From Corbicula japonica (taxonomy: Eukaryota > Mollusca > Bivalvia > Venerida > Cyrenidae): DNA of 64,000 nt. Below, in pieces: positions 27,701 through 42,700 of the stretch (position 1 is the stretch's first letter; each line of letters begins with the position of its first letter). A program made the position numbers and the translations under genes. Location of the stretch: NCBI GenBank assembly GCA_038501625.1, contig JAZAYU010000062.1, positions 496,001-560,000 of the forward strand, in the 5' to 3' direction. The notes beneath the pieces were generated by a model, which worked only from the letters and a program-made list of their open reading frames with translations, was not told the DNA's origin and made no database searches.

Positions 27701-30700
27701 TATGAGCAAGGTCATGAAAAAATTATCTTCTGTAATATTTTTTTATGTTTTTAGCTGTTGTGATGTTTAAAAAAAATTACACAGTTTCTATCCTTTTCTT
27801 CTAAATATCTGGTTTTTTTATTACAACGTTTGACTTTTTTTAAATAAACTGATCAAAAGCAAATATTTCTGCTCAACTTAATAACATCATGTATTTAAAT
27901 GAATGACATCAAATTCCGAAAGGAAATTTTCATATGTCATGGCTTAAATATATTATTATAGCTGATGCCATAACTAAGATAAAATATAAATGAATAATGG
28001 AAAACAACTCCAGATGAATAAATTCCATTTACAAAGATGGAACTTCAATTTCTTAAAGTAAATGAACCAAATTTCATTCCAAAATTGTATCAGAACTAAA
28101 CAGTATATTAGTCCAGCTTCTTACCAGTGTCATGATATCATTGGCGAGATCTCGTGCCAGGTCAGGTGTAATGAAACATGACAAGCCATTCAATGCCACC
28201 CCAGCATCATACTGTCCTTGAGCACTCAGATCCTAGACAAATATAAACAATAACCAAGTTTTCTTTTACTTTCCTTCAGTTATCTGGCAGAGCAGTTAGA
28301 CAACATCATACGTCCGGTCCGGTGTGGATATCAGACAGCATACCATTACCAACAGCTTGAACTTACACTCAATAAAAAAAGAATGTGAAAATTGCATTAT
28401 ACAATTCCAAGTATCTAAGTAACTGAAGAGTTCAAACTGGTAACTCCAGTTAATAAATCAATCAAAAGCATCACTTTCTCAAAAACAACAGTTTATGTGA
28501 CAAGTTTAAATGCTATAGCATACCAAAATGAATAACAGTTGCAAATAATATTAAATTTAGAGCAACTTTACTCCATATCTATGCCTATATGGCGTCGGAA
28601 AACTGTTTGCTTTTAAATTATTTCTGACCAAGATGTGACAAGTGCACAGCCAGATCTGACGGCACAAATATGATGGTTGGATCCACACTGGTTGCACATG
28701 CGTTAAAACATGTATATGGGCTGTTTCAAAAAAAATGGCTGGTTTGGGTTTTCCTGTTATAAAAATGTACAACAAACAGTTACTTCCATTTTCCTACTTT
28801 GCAGAGGTGTCTCATCATGCCCTTTAAAGATTTGTGAAGTTTCATCAAAATAGCACCATCCGTTAAAAAAATATTCTAAAATAATGGGCAAAAAATGTCA
28901 GGAGTGTGACAAAAAAGTGACACTTTCAAAATTACATTTGTTCAGACCATTATTTTACAAAAAGCTTAAGTAAAGACAAGTTTTAGTGTTGTTTTATTAA
29001 AAGGTGCATTTATTTGGCATCAAATATTGATAAAATTAAGCATATTATACTTAAAGTAATCAAAATTTATGCTATTACGTCAAAAGTGGTAGATTAGAAA
29101 ATACCTCAAGAAAATCAATACATCTTTGCTTTATAAATTTATAAGACTTTAAAGATTAATAGTACATAAGAAATGTTTTGCGTATCATTAAGTTTAATGT
29201 TTCTAGATGCAATAATTATAATATTATCACCTCTTTTGAAATTATATTTGTCTGCAGCTCTCTTCAGAAGAAGTCAGCTAAATTTGTCAGGAGTGTGACA
29301 TTGTGCACATATTGCAATATTCTGTCAACATATCCTTTACATGACAACAAGAGCATGTTTTTTCCTAGAAGTCTATGTCATGTTTTGTTAAATTGTGACA
29401 AACAGGAATTGCCTAAGTGAAACATTTTTGAGTACACTGCAATTATGTGGTTGTCAGGAGTGTGACACACTTTCTTAACAATATGAATTTTTTATCTTTA
29501 TGTGATACCACAAGTTCTAAAGCACTTATATTTGATGCTTCAACATGTTTTGTAACAGAAATACACATTTAAATAATAAGAAACAGTAAAACTTGTATTT
29601 TAAGCACATAAATTAAAATTCTTTAACTTATTTAGTATTGGTCAATAAAGCTCCATAAAAATTTTATTCTGCCACATACGAGTATAACTTGATTGATATT
29701 GATCACAGTTAAGACTGTACAAACATATGGACCAACCAGTCTGGACTTTTTATGAACTTAAATTCTTTACATTTTTTTCACTTCACTTGCCATTTTTCAA
29801 ATGACAATATCTCAGCAACCAGTTGACCGATTTCAAAATCTTTTCAGTTTTTTTCTCAGTTTCAATAAGCAAAAAGTACAGAATAACAAGTTTGGAATTT
29901 TAATGAACTTTAATTTTTCACTATTTTTTCACTTTTCCAGCCATTTTTTTGGAACAGCCCACATATGGAGTAAATGGTTAAACATCTCAACATTCGAGTT
30001 GAATTTTCCCTATCCCTCCAGATGTAAATGTAGTGAAGAGTACCTTTCTGATCATATTTGTTGTGAGCATGAGAACGTCTGTGCCTTCATGGAAACTCTG
30101 AGAGGCTGCCAGGTATCCTATCCTCTGAAACAAAATAAACATGACTGTGGTTATCATAGTGTTCATGAATCTTGTCACCTTAGTGCATTAACAGTGCAAG
30201 TACTGTTGATATAAGAAGGAGTTATACCACTAATCGACTAAGGTGACGATCTTTAAGTAGTCTTAAATATCCTAAGGGTACAGTATCTTAAAATCTGGTA
30301 ACAAGATTGCAAAAGCATCAAAAGTCACATTCAACAAGGTAACATCTCAAACATGGTATCTTGATAAAGTATTAGGAGTAACAGTCGAAAAATCTAGTAC
30401 TCGAGGGACAACCCTGCAGACCCTTGGTATCAAATGCAATAGTTGTCACTGGGGATTACATTTTGTCTCCACCCCAGGCATTCGCAAGATTTATATTAAC
30501 CTTTCAAGCAATCTGCTTATTTCTTTTAACCCTTTCCTCGACAGATATGGTTTTTGTGGTGTGGGGCAACAGTTTAGATTTAGCCTGCACCCCTCTGCCA
30601 TCTAATCAGGATCTAAACTGTTCGCTTTTAGATTAAAGAGGTTATTTCTAACCAAAATGTGAATATTGCAGATTCTGATCAGATGGCACAGATGTGCTGG

Positions 30701-33700
30701 CTGACCTGGATCTATACTGGTCACACATGTGATAAAAGGCATATACAGTAAAAACACTCGATATTACGGGCACCCCGGTATTATGGGTGATTTTTTAAAG
30801 AACAGACAATGTCATGTTCTCTTCTTCTTGATTTAAACCCACAATAAAGGACAACCCACTATTAAGGACACTTTCCCTCAGTCCCTTATGTGTCCGCTAT
30901 AGAGGGTTTCACTGTATATGGAGTTAAATAGAAATCTGTGTCATAAATAAGGATTATGGAAACAATTACATTTCGGTCCCAACTTTAAGTTTATTAAACT
31001 CTCTGCAAATGTTACTTCACACTTCTTTCCTGTTCCCTGAGTAGTTAAATAAACAATTTACTTCATATTTCAGAGTGTGGTATGAATATTTTATTTGTAT
31101 TTTTCAACTGAGTTATTTCTTACTTTAAAACTGGAAAGAATGTTCTGCATTGGGACATAGGCTGAACTCGCACCAACATAAATATAATCACATTAAAACT
31201 GGCAGGTTAGGTTCACTATTATATAGGATGCTGGAAAGTCGATAGAATTTATTGAATAACACAAATTTCATTGTAGGTTAGAACAAGTTTTCTTCACTGA
31301 TAACAGAATATTGTGTGAGCTTTTGCTCTCAGAACATGTTTATATTCATCTATATTTCAGTGTCATCCTAGCGTGTTAAACACATGGGTTTTCAACGATA
31401 ATAAAAAACAAATCATTCTGTGTGATATACATCATGAAAAAACATAGCTTAAACAATATACAGAATTTAAGAGTTAACTCAATGGGATATAGGTATTATG
31501 CCATAATGGAACAGATCTGTAGATCCAGATCAGCCAGCACATTTGTGCCATCTGATCAGGATCTGCACTGTCTGCTTTTGATTTATTAGGTTATTTCTGA
31601 CAAAGAAGTGACCAGTGTTGAACCAGATCAGATGGTGAAGATGTGCCAAATGATCTGGATCTACATTGGTCACATATGCAGACAAACCCTGTATATATTG
31701 AGAAAAGGGTAAAAACATGTTAGCATCGTTAGGAGACTATTTCTGTAAAAAGACTTCTCCGAATCATTATCAAGGAAATTTCAATTAGCATCCTATACAA
31801 CAAGATCTGGATCAAAACCAGCAGAACTTTGAATGGAGAACTCCCATTTTAGCCAATCAGATGCTTGAAATTTGTGGCTGGTCTCCAACTCAAATTTTAT
31901 GAGTCAATACCATCAAAGCATCTACAGTTGTACATTACACTGTTTACCAACATAGGACTTATCTAACCTGCTCGTGTCTGAATGTACCAGGGATTGTACT
32001 GGATAGTCACATGTAAGATAACACACTGTTTACTTATATATATCTAACACATTACTCTTACCTTAAATGTGAATTTATTAGAGCTCATAACCTCAATGAT
32101 GTTAAATGCTGCCCAGCTGATGTCATAACCAAGCATCTGCAGCTGAAAAATTGTAGAAAGACTGATTATATATAAGATCTAGTTGTAACATGTAAATGTC
32201 TCACATCCAGATAATTGTAGATAATGACAAAACAAAATCACATCATCATCTTTTTATTCATTTACATGTCCAGTGAAACCTCTCTATTAAGGCAACCTTT
32301 TGGATTGCACTCGATAAAAGTGGTCTAAATAGCGGCATGGTCTTAATTTTGGGGTAGAAACAATAGTGTTAAAAGGCACATCAAAATAGTGGTGTTAATT
32401 TGGGGGTGATCTTCATGAGGGGTTTTACTTATATATAACATTATTTTTGTGTTCTTTTCATAAATGCATTAACACAAGAAACATCAAATCTTCAAAATGA
32501 AGCTGTTTAAAGATTTAAAGATCCACAAATGACAATAAAATATTCAACAGTCATACTGTAAGAATTCATGCAAGGCGTGTATAGAAACCTACTCTGAGGA
32601 AGCTTGGCAATGTGTCTATCGCTCATCTAACTATTTGAGGAAGTTACATGTGTAAAATAATTTGATAATGATATTTGAATCCTTTTTAATGGCCCGCTGG
32701 TACAAATATCCCCTTTTCCTTTCAGTGCAATCTTTCCAATATAAGAAGCTTTCAACAGACATGTAAAAAAATAACACCATTTTTTTAAATGTTGAATCTT
32801 TTCCTTTTATTACAGATCCAAGATTGGTTATGCTGTACTTGCAAGGAAAACAAATATACACATGTATAACCCTTTATATCATGGGATATGGCTGTTATCA
32901 ATAGGTGAACAGTGAAGAACCAGATCAGCCGACAATTTATGCCGTCATATCAGGATCTACACTGTTCGCTTTTTAATTTTTTAGGTTACTTATGACCAAG
33001 ATGCCATTGTGCCAGTTGATCTGGATCTACACTGGTCGCACATGCATAAAAATGCATTATATAGGATTTTGTTCTTTTATTACAGATCTGAGACTGATTA
33101 AGTCGTATTTGCAAGGAAAACAAATGGAGGGCTTCCCTTGAAACTTTTCTATCTGCTTCATATTTCTATAGGATAATATAAGTTTGCACTAAGCCCTCTA
33201 AATACACACATTCTGAGCATGTACTCCAAATCTACTCACATATGTAAGTTTGTTGACAGCCATCGCCTTGACAGCAACGTTTTCCTGCCGTAGCTCTGAC
33301 TTGATCTCGTCCAAACATTCTGCCACATACTTGTTCTACAATACAGACAGATACAAGCTTTATCAACATTTTTATATTAACATGCGAGGGACGGGTAATG
33401 CAAACCAAACAAAACTTAAATTTTTCTTTCTCATGGTGATAAAATTATGATTAAAGTAGTGATTGTCATAGGCTGTAAAAGCAGAGAGAAGTTTTACCAA
33501 ATTTGTTGAAAGCATTTATTTGCGAGTCAATGGCAGTCAAGGATTTTTCAAATTTTCGTTGGTTTATTTCAGAAAAATTGGAACTGAAGAAAGAGCTAGG
33601 AAGTTAGCTTAACAGAGCAGATCAGAGTCACTGATTCAATAACCCAAACACCAAAAAGTAATGGTTTAATTTTGGAAAGGCGCTATCTCAGAATGCGACC

Positions 33701-36700
33701 TTGCTTCGCCTTCTACATTTTCTGGAGATCACTAAAACTCTTATATATACCTAGCAGTTGCCTTTGTTTTGAGCATTTTCTTAAAAACTATTTGCTCAGA
33801 AGTGTCAGAAGATGAGAACATTTGCATGATAACAAGGAATTGCCTAGAAGCAAACTTGTGAACCATAGTCTCTAAAGTGTCATACTGTTCCATGGGAGAA
33901 GCTTTTCACTACTTGTATAAGTTTCATAAACAAACATGAATGTCTTTATATAACCTCTCCCAAAAATTGGTATTAAGTTTCTTTGTTCTGGCAATACCAG
34001 GATTATTTATCCCTAACAGATCATCCATCCATTCCTTGAACAGCTACCAACACTGATACTGATTCTTGTATTAAATTGGTGGTTAACAGTGCCCAAGGTT
34101 ATAAAACTGAGCATGGAAACCAGTCTCAAATCTCAAGCATCTGATTGGCTGAAATGGCGACCAGTCGCCATTTCAGCCAATCAGATGCTTGAGATTTGAG
34201 ATTGGTTTCCAATCTCAGCTATATAACCTTGGGACCAGGAGATGACTTACTGTGCAGCAACACTAGTGACCCTAATCAGCTAATGCAATTAAGATTAACC
34301 ATTGATACAAATACCATGGGATAATTTCTTCAAGTCAGTCATTCTATACTTAGTGCTAATTTAAACAAGAAGCTGTGTTCGGAATACACATATGCCCCCG
34401 GTAGCGAAGTTTGTAACGATACAAATTTTAAATGATAGCTCAGTGTTAAAACTGCAACTAATATCACAAGTTAGTTCTAAATAATGAAAATAACCATCTG
34501 GTGCCAGAACCTGTACATGAAAAGAATTTATCATAACAAGAGCCAGTTGGAAACGACTGCACGCTTGACTATTCGAAGTCAGACATATTTAAGCACATTT
34601 AAAACTGGGCTTCATTTAAACTGGGGAGTGATTTAGGAGTTTATGACACCCAACACACACACACACGACAAAAGTTTCTTAATCCAAGTTAGGAAATCAA
34701 TAAATTACAGTTACTTTATTATTGTATTTTACACCCCTGATCCCACACCCATCAACCCACTATCCCTGCCCACCTATAGTGATGTAGTGGGGTGTGGTGT
34801 AGTATAGTAAGGTATGGTATGCTGGTTGCTGTTGTTGGTGGTGTGGGTGTTGTTGCTTTTGTTGGTATTGTTGTTGGTGTTGGTAATGTTGTAATGTTGG
34901 TGTTGTTGTTGGTGTTGTTGTTGGTGTAGTTGTCAGTGTTGTTGTTGGTGTTGTCAGTTGTTGGTGTTGTTGTTGTTATTGTTGTTGGTTGTTGGTGTTG
35001 TTGATGCTATTGTTGTTGTTGGTGGTGTTGTTGTTGGTGGTGTTGTTGACGGTGTTGTTGGTGGTGGTGTTGACGAAGTTGTTGGTGGTGTTGTTGACGG
35101 TGTTGTTGGTGGTGTTGTTGACGATGTTGTTGACAGTATTATTGTTGGTGGTGTGGTGGGGTGGTGGAGGTGTGGTGTGAGATGGGGTGGTGTGGTGGTG
35201 TGTGGTGGTGGTGTGGTGTGGTGTGGTGTGGTGTGGAATGGTGTGGTGTGGTGTGGTGTGGTATGGTATGGTATGGTATGGTATGGTATGGTATGGTATG
35301 GTATGGTATGGTATGGTATGGTATGGTATGGTATGGTATGGTATGGTATGGTATGGTATAGTATAGTATAGTATAGTATAGTATAGTATAGTATAGTATA
35401 GTATAGTATAGTATAGTATAGTATAGTAACCACTCAACACTTTCATCAAAGTATGTTAAGTACATCATTCTGTTTTAAACCTTTTCTATAGCATTACCTT
35501 AGAAAAACACTAACATTGAAACTTTAACCATAATTTCTAAGTGTTAATTCTAATTTCTAAGCGAAAAAGGGCAAAAATCAAATAAGTTAACCATTTATAT
35601 CCAAGTATAAAATGGGGAGATAATCCCAGAAAAAAGGTAGCCAGACTTACGTAACTTGTAAGGGCCATCATCTGTGCACTGTTAAGTGTGTAAACTTTAA
35701 TGCCAGATCTCCTTGTGGATATTGCGAAATATCCAACATGCAGAAGTAAGTTAACCATTTTCTAAGTACAAAAAGGGGAGATAACACCAGAAATAAGGTA
35801 CCCAGAGTTATTTAACTTGTCAGTGTCATGACCTGTGAACTGTTAAGTAAGTGTGTAAACTTTCATGCCAATGCTCTTTGTTGAAATTCAGAAATATCCA
35901 ACTTGCCGAAAAATGTTAACCATTTATCTCTAAGTACAAATTGGGGAGAAAACCCCGAATTAAGATAGCCAGAGTTATGTAACTTGTTAAGAGTCATACC
36001 CTGTGCACTGTATATTAAGTTTGTAAACTTTCATGCTAATGATCTTTGTAGAAATGGAAAAATATCCAACTTGCCGAAAAAGGTTAACCATTTTTCTAAG
36101 TACAAAAAGGGGAGATAACACCAGAAATAAGGTACCCAGAGTTATGTAACTTGTCAGGGTCATGACCTGTGAACTGTTAAGTAAGTGTGTAAACTTTCAT
36201 GCCAATGCTCTTTGTAGAAATTCAGAAATATCCAACTTGCCGAAAAATGTTAACCATTTATCTCCAAGTACAAATTGGGGAGAAAACCCAGAATAAAGAT
36301 AGCCAGAGTTATGTAACTTGTGAAGAGTCATACCCTGTGCACTGTATAGTAAGTTTGTAAACTTTCATGCTAATGATCTTCGTAGAAATGGAAAAATATC
36401 CAACTTGCCGAAACAGGTTAACCACTTTTTTAAGTACAAAAAGGGGAGATAACACCAGAAATAAGGTACCCAGAGTTATGTAACTTGTCAGGGTCATGAC
36501 CTTTGAACTGTTAAGTAAGTGTGTAAACTTTAGTGCCAATGCTCTTTGTAGAAATTGAGAAATATCCAACTTGCCGAAAAATGTTAACCGGACGGACGGA
36601 CGGACGGACGGACGTTCCCACATTTGACCCTTTGTTGGGTATTTCTTTTGTTTAAAACTACCCAACGTACGTACGGACGGACGGACGGACGTACGGACGG

Positions 36701-39700
36701 ACGGAAAGACGGACGGACGGTTCAATCACTAGATGCCGGGGGCATAAAAATTCCCTTATATACATATTTTACCAGTGTAGACCCATCTTTGCAGTCTCCT
36801 CAGGGTCTACAATGTCTGCTATTCAATTAATACCTTTCTGAAAAACACACCTGAAGACTATATGGAATTGCCCATATTTCAAGAAATATGAGTCAATGAT
36901 GCAGCTAAAATATTCTAGCAAAAAAAAAGAACCTTACACTTTATTACCTTGAAAAACTATGAGATTACAAACAAAATCTATTATTTTGCACACTCCCATA
37001 TAAAATAACGGATAAAACACTTGTTTGATGCACCAGAAATATTGAATTGCATAGCTTCATTCAAAACACAGTCAATTTTCATTTTCAACCACAATTCACA
37101 TAGCTTGTCAATTTGTATCAAGGGAAAATCTGTCAAATATGCAATGTCAGGTTTCTGTTTTTGTTGATCATATGAACATGAGAAAAATCATGACTGACCA
37201 TATATAATATATACCTTAAATCCTAAATAATAAAGTCCAACATTCATAATTTTGTGTTCTGATAGTATAGACTGAAACAAGTACAGTATTTATAACCTAA
37301 CCTTAAACTATATGCAAAACTAAGCCAACATGAGAATTAATTCTGTGACAGCCTGCAAGCTGTCAGTTTCCATACAAAGTGAATCAATCGCAATACTGTC
37401 AATATATAAATACAAAACAGAGCTCCAGGTTAGAGGTAGAAATTCCACTAAAGTTTGATTTTTGCCAAATTTTAAATGTTGAGGTACTAGTGCCCTTCAT
37501 TTTTCAAAACAAAAGGTAATTAAGTGCTCACTTATTTTCTCCACTTAAGAAAAGTAAAGCCTAAGAAGAAAATCACGCTTTCAGTTCTATAGTGGTAGTT
37601 GCAATTTCATATTCTGAACATTTATTATTAAGGAACATTTGTAAGATTTCACTCTGGTAAAATACCCTTTACATCCAAATATATGGGGTAACCCTTTGCA
37701 TCAAAATTTTATCTGCTCCTCTGTTTGTGAAAAAAAAAAGGTAAAAAAAGACTCGTCTATTCCAATGCATTCTTTAATATCCCTGAATTGTACATATGAA
37801 AAGCATATGTCACAGAGTAACTTTTCTTAAATTGTGACAGTCATCAAAATCATTCATCAGGACTAAGGAGATTATTTCTTATCCCTAAACTACAAATAAT
37901 CCCTGAACTTTTTAGACAGGCTCTACTTTTAAATACTGCAAACTGACATGTCAAATATATGCTTTAAGAGATGTCTTCAGAAATAAAGAAAATGTGCCCG
38001 GAACACTAATTCACTGTACAACAAGCATCAACTGTAATCTAAAACTGTCCTTTCTCAATGAGATAATCAATAACCACACATAATAAACCTCTCCTGGGTA
38101 AAATCGGCCATACTGACTGTCGCGAATGTCTAAAATTGGAAAACAATATTTCTAGCCTTTAATTACATTGTGCGTATTGATAGTCCAGTAAAATTGTGAA
38201 CATCTGGCCAATTGTGATTGTTCCTTATAGAAAAATATAAGAACATATCACATTCTTATACGGCTGCTAAATTATATCACTGATTTTATGTCATGAACAA
38301 TTTTTTACGGGAATAATGAACATTTCAGTCAAATTCAGTGGGACGGGGACGAGAGAGAGCCATATTTTGCACAGCTACAATGGCTGAATATAAAACAACA
38401 ATAACCCAGATCAAATTTGTCACTTTTTCACACATCTGTAACTTGTGTAAGGACTCAAAGTCTATTCACACATTAGAGGGTTTCACTGTCAATGCACAGC
38501 TGTATCGGATAGAATAGAGATATATTTGTGTATGATGACCGGCTACCCAGAGATTGACGATTTACACCCATAGGTTTGGAAGAAGTGCTGTCTGATCTGG
38601 ATCTACACTGTTTGCGATGGGATAACAGCCATTATATTATCCCATATAGTAAAGGGTCATATGACTGAGAAATGTTCATGACAAGAAAAGATGAATGGAA
38701 CTAGATGTTTTTTGTGAAAAACGCATGTCTCCCCCCTGTGCCGCCCCCCCCCACCCCCCTGCACCCAGACCCCTGTGACCTTGACTGATCAGGGTGTCCT
38801 CAAGTGAAACAGGTAGGAGTCTAGTAACAAAAAGCGGCGTAAAATGCCACCATCAACCAAAAAGCCCAAATGTCTTTTCCAACAGAAATGGCATAATCAT
38901 ATTTATTGGAATTTTCTGAAGCTTTAACATCAAAAGTATTGTGGAAGTGACTTAACAAACACAATGTCACTTGGTATGAACAGTTACAGAATATAGCAAG
39001 GAATCTACCAGCCACTGAATCTCAATGGTCATATCAACCATTATTTAGGGGTGTCTGCCAATTATTAGCCAAAATACACCTTATTTAAGGAAAAATAACC
39101 CATCAGCTAAAATCCTAGGGGTTAAAATGAGGCTTTTTGGAATTTTCAAGAGTCAAAGGGTCATCTCCCGGGTCAAATGGAACCCCTGAAATAGGTGTTC
39201 ATTTGAGTCCGAACATTTACCATGTAGCAATACAAATTATTGAGTAAAGTTACAGGTGGAGATGTTTTGAAAATAACACTGAAATCAACTAGAAATGTGT
39301 CCATAGGACACGGATGCCCCCGCTATGCATGTTTGTCATGGTGAACATTTATAGCAAGTTAATTGAAAATCTAATAAGTAATAACAAACTCACAGCCCAG
39401 ACAAGAAAATTCTGGTTTTAGTAATAGTGACCTTGACCTTGGACCTACAGGCATGGGAATTGTACACAACACAACGCCTTGTCATAGTGAAAATTTCTGC
39501 CAAATTATTTTGAAATCACTCTGTTAATAATGAAGTTATAGCTAGTACAAGAAATTTCTATTTTTTGTAACAGTGACCTTGACCTTGGACCTACAGGCAT
39601 GGGTATTGTACACAACACATCGTCTTGATATAATAAACATTTATACCAAGTTATTTTAAAATCCTATATGAAATAACAAAGTTACAGAGCAGACAAGATT

Positions 39701-42700
39701 TTTATAACAAAATTTTAATTTTAGTAACAGTGACCTTGACCTTGGACCTACAGGCATGGGTGTTGTAGGCGACACACCGCCTTGTCATGGTTAACATTTG
39801 TGCCAAGTTATTTTGAAATCCATCCATTCATAAGGAAGTTACAGCCCGGACAAGAAAATTCTATTTTTAGTAACAGTGACCTTGACCTTGGACCTACAGG
39901 CATGGGTACTGTACGCGACACACCGTCTCGATATGGTGAACATTCATACCAAGTTATTTTAAAATCCAATAAGAAATAAGAAAGTTACAGACGGGACACA
40001 ATTTTTCCAACAAAATTCTATTTTTAGTAACAGTGACCTTGACCTTGGACCTACAGGCATGGGTGTTGTACGTGACACACTGCCTTGTCATGGTGAACAT
40101 TTGTGCCAAGTTATTTTGAAATCCCTCCATTCATAAGGAAGTTACAGCCCGGACAAGAAAATTCTATTTTTAGTAACAGTGACCTTGACCTTGGACCTAC
40201 AGGCATGGGTATTGTACGCGACACACCGTCTTGATATGGTGAACATTCATACCAAGTTATTTTAAAATCCAATAAGAAATAACAAAGTTACAGAGCGGAC
40301 ACGATTTTTCCAACAAAATTCTATTTTAGTAACAGTGACCTTGACCTCGGACCTACAGGCATGGGTGTTGTACGCGACACACCGCCTTGTCATGGTGAAC
40401 ATTTGTGCCAAGTTATTTTGAAATCCCTCCATTCATAAGGAAGTTACAGCCCGGTCAAGAAAATTCTATTTTTAGTAACAGTGACCTTGACCATGGACCT
40501 ACAGGCATGGGTATTGTACGCGACACACCATCTTGATATGGTGAACATTCATACCAAGTTATTTTAAAATCCAATAAGAAATAACAAAGTTACACAGCGG
40601 ACACGATTTTTCCAACAAAATTCTATTTTTAGTAACAGTGACCTTGACCTTGGACCTACAGGCATGGGTGTTGTACGCGACACACCGCCTTGTCATGGTG
40701 AACATTTGTGCCAAGTTATTTTGAAATCCCTCCATTCATAAGGAAGTTACAGCCCGGACAAGAAAATTATATTTTTAGTAACAGTGACCTTGACCTTGGA
40801 CCTACAGGCATGGGTACTGTACGCGACACACCATCTTGATATGGTGAACATTCATACCAAGTTATTTTAAAATCCAATAAGAAATAACAAAGTTACAGAG
40901 CGGACACGATTTTTCCAACAAAATTCTATTTTTAGTAACAGTGACCTTGACCTTGGACCTACAGGCATGGGTGTTGTACGCGACACACCGCCTTGTCATG
41001 GTGAACATTTGTGCCAAGTGATTTTGAAATCCCTCCATTCATAAGGAAGTTACAGCCTGGACAAGAAAATTCTATTTTTAGTAACAGTGACCTTGACCTT
41101 GGACCTACAGGCATGGGTATTGTACGCGACACACCGTCTTGATATGGTGGATATTTATACCAAGTTATTTTAAAATCCATTAAGAAATAACAAAGTTACA
41201 GAGCGGACAAGATTTTTCCAACAGAATTCTATTTTTAGTAACAGTGACCTTGACCTTGGACCTACAGGCATAGGTGTTGTACGCGACACACCGCCTTGTC
41301 ATGGTGAACATTTGTGCCAAGTTATTTTCAAATCCCTCTAATCATAAGGAAGTTACAGCCCGGACAAGAAAATGCTATTTTTAGTAACAGTGACCTTGAC
41401 CTTGGACCTACGGGCATGGGTATTGTACGCGACACACCGTCTTGATATGGTGAACATTCATACCAAGTTATTTTAAAATCCAATAAGAAATAACAAAGTT
41501 ACAGAGCGGACACGATTTTCGAACATACACACACACTGACACACGCACACACACACCCACCCACCCACAGCCAGGGTGAACACTATATGCCCTTCCGGCA
41601 TTATATGGCGGGGGCATAAAAAACCTATTACTGAAAAACACAAATGAGTGAAATTCTCCCACTTTAAATATTGAGTGATGATTAGCGATCTCTGATTCTT
41701 TATATCTTAACCCTTTCGCTGACAACGTCTAAAATCCAAATTGACGTCGTCAGCGCCGGCAGTTTTTTTACCACATAAACAAATACCAATACCAAGGTCA
41801 GAATGAGGCTGGTTATTTATAAATATATCAAATAATTACTACGTTTACATGTGAAAACGAAAGCAATAACATTATTGGTCAATATTTGAATGATCTGCCT
41901 ACCTACGTCAGCATAGAAACCCCCGCTTTGCATGCTGGTATATATATAGAAACGGTAGAAACGGCAAAAGCCGTCCATATAGCAAATACGCAGAAAATAA
42001 CAGGGACGGCATATGCCGTCCTTATGGCAGTGAAAGGGTTAATATACGAATTAGCATCCGATAGAAACATTATGTAAATATATGGAAATACTTTGTGGAG
42101 GTGATAAATAGGAAAAATGGCAAGTTAGTCTCTTGTAACAAGCAGTGAAGATATAATACAGCAAAACATTTTGGGATTAGAAGCACTCCAGCTAATTCAT
42201 TACTCAAATATTCAGTAATATCTTTACATATATTTGCACTTGTTTTGCATTCCACTTTGAAGAAGTCTTTCATGGGACAGTTTCCATCATTTTGCATCGG
42301 AAAACAACTGTTACAGGATGAGGCTACAACAAAAGCTCTCATAAACTATTGGACTGTGCACAATGTTTGTCTTGTAATGTCGTCTAGCACTCCTGTTTCA
42401 CCATAGGTTGCTGCCAAAAACCATGCCATTATTCTTTTTGTCGTCAATGGCTGTTCAAACAGCTATTCAAAGAGGCAACATTCTCCTCGATATTTTGGTA
42501 AGAACTGAGAATGTTTAGGAGTATAAATATAAGAATTGAATATTTATTTTACTTTGTCCATTGAGATATGTAAAATATTTGGGTTGTTTAAAATAAGCAT
42601 ACATTTTAAACAACTCAATGTTTTCCATACCTGGATGAACAAGGTATAATATCAACTGAATCCTTAATTGTGATACAATGTACCTACCAAATCTTATTGC

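Noticed and set aside
34954..35468. Long open frames on both strands (up to 159 codons) over the simple repeat
   Set aside because: They are products of the pentamer and triplet repeats, which lack stops in several frames. The composition is only Y/H/T/I/P or V/G/L/W and no gene resemblance exists.
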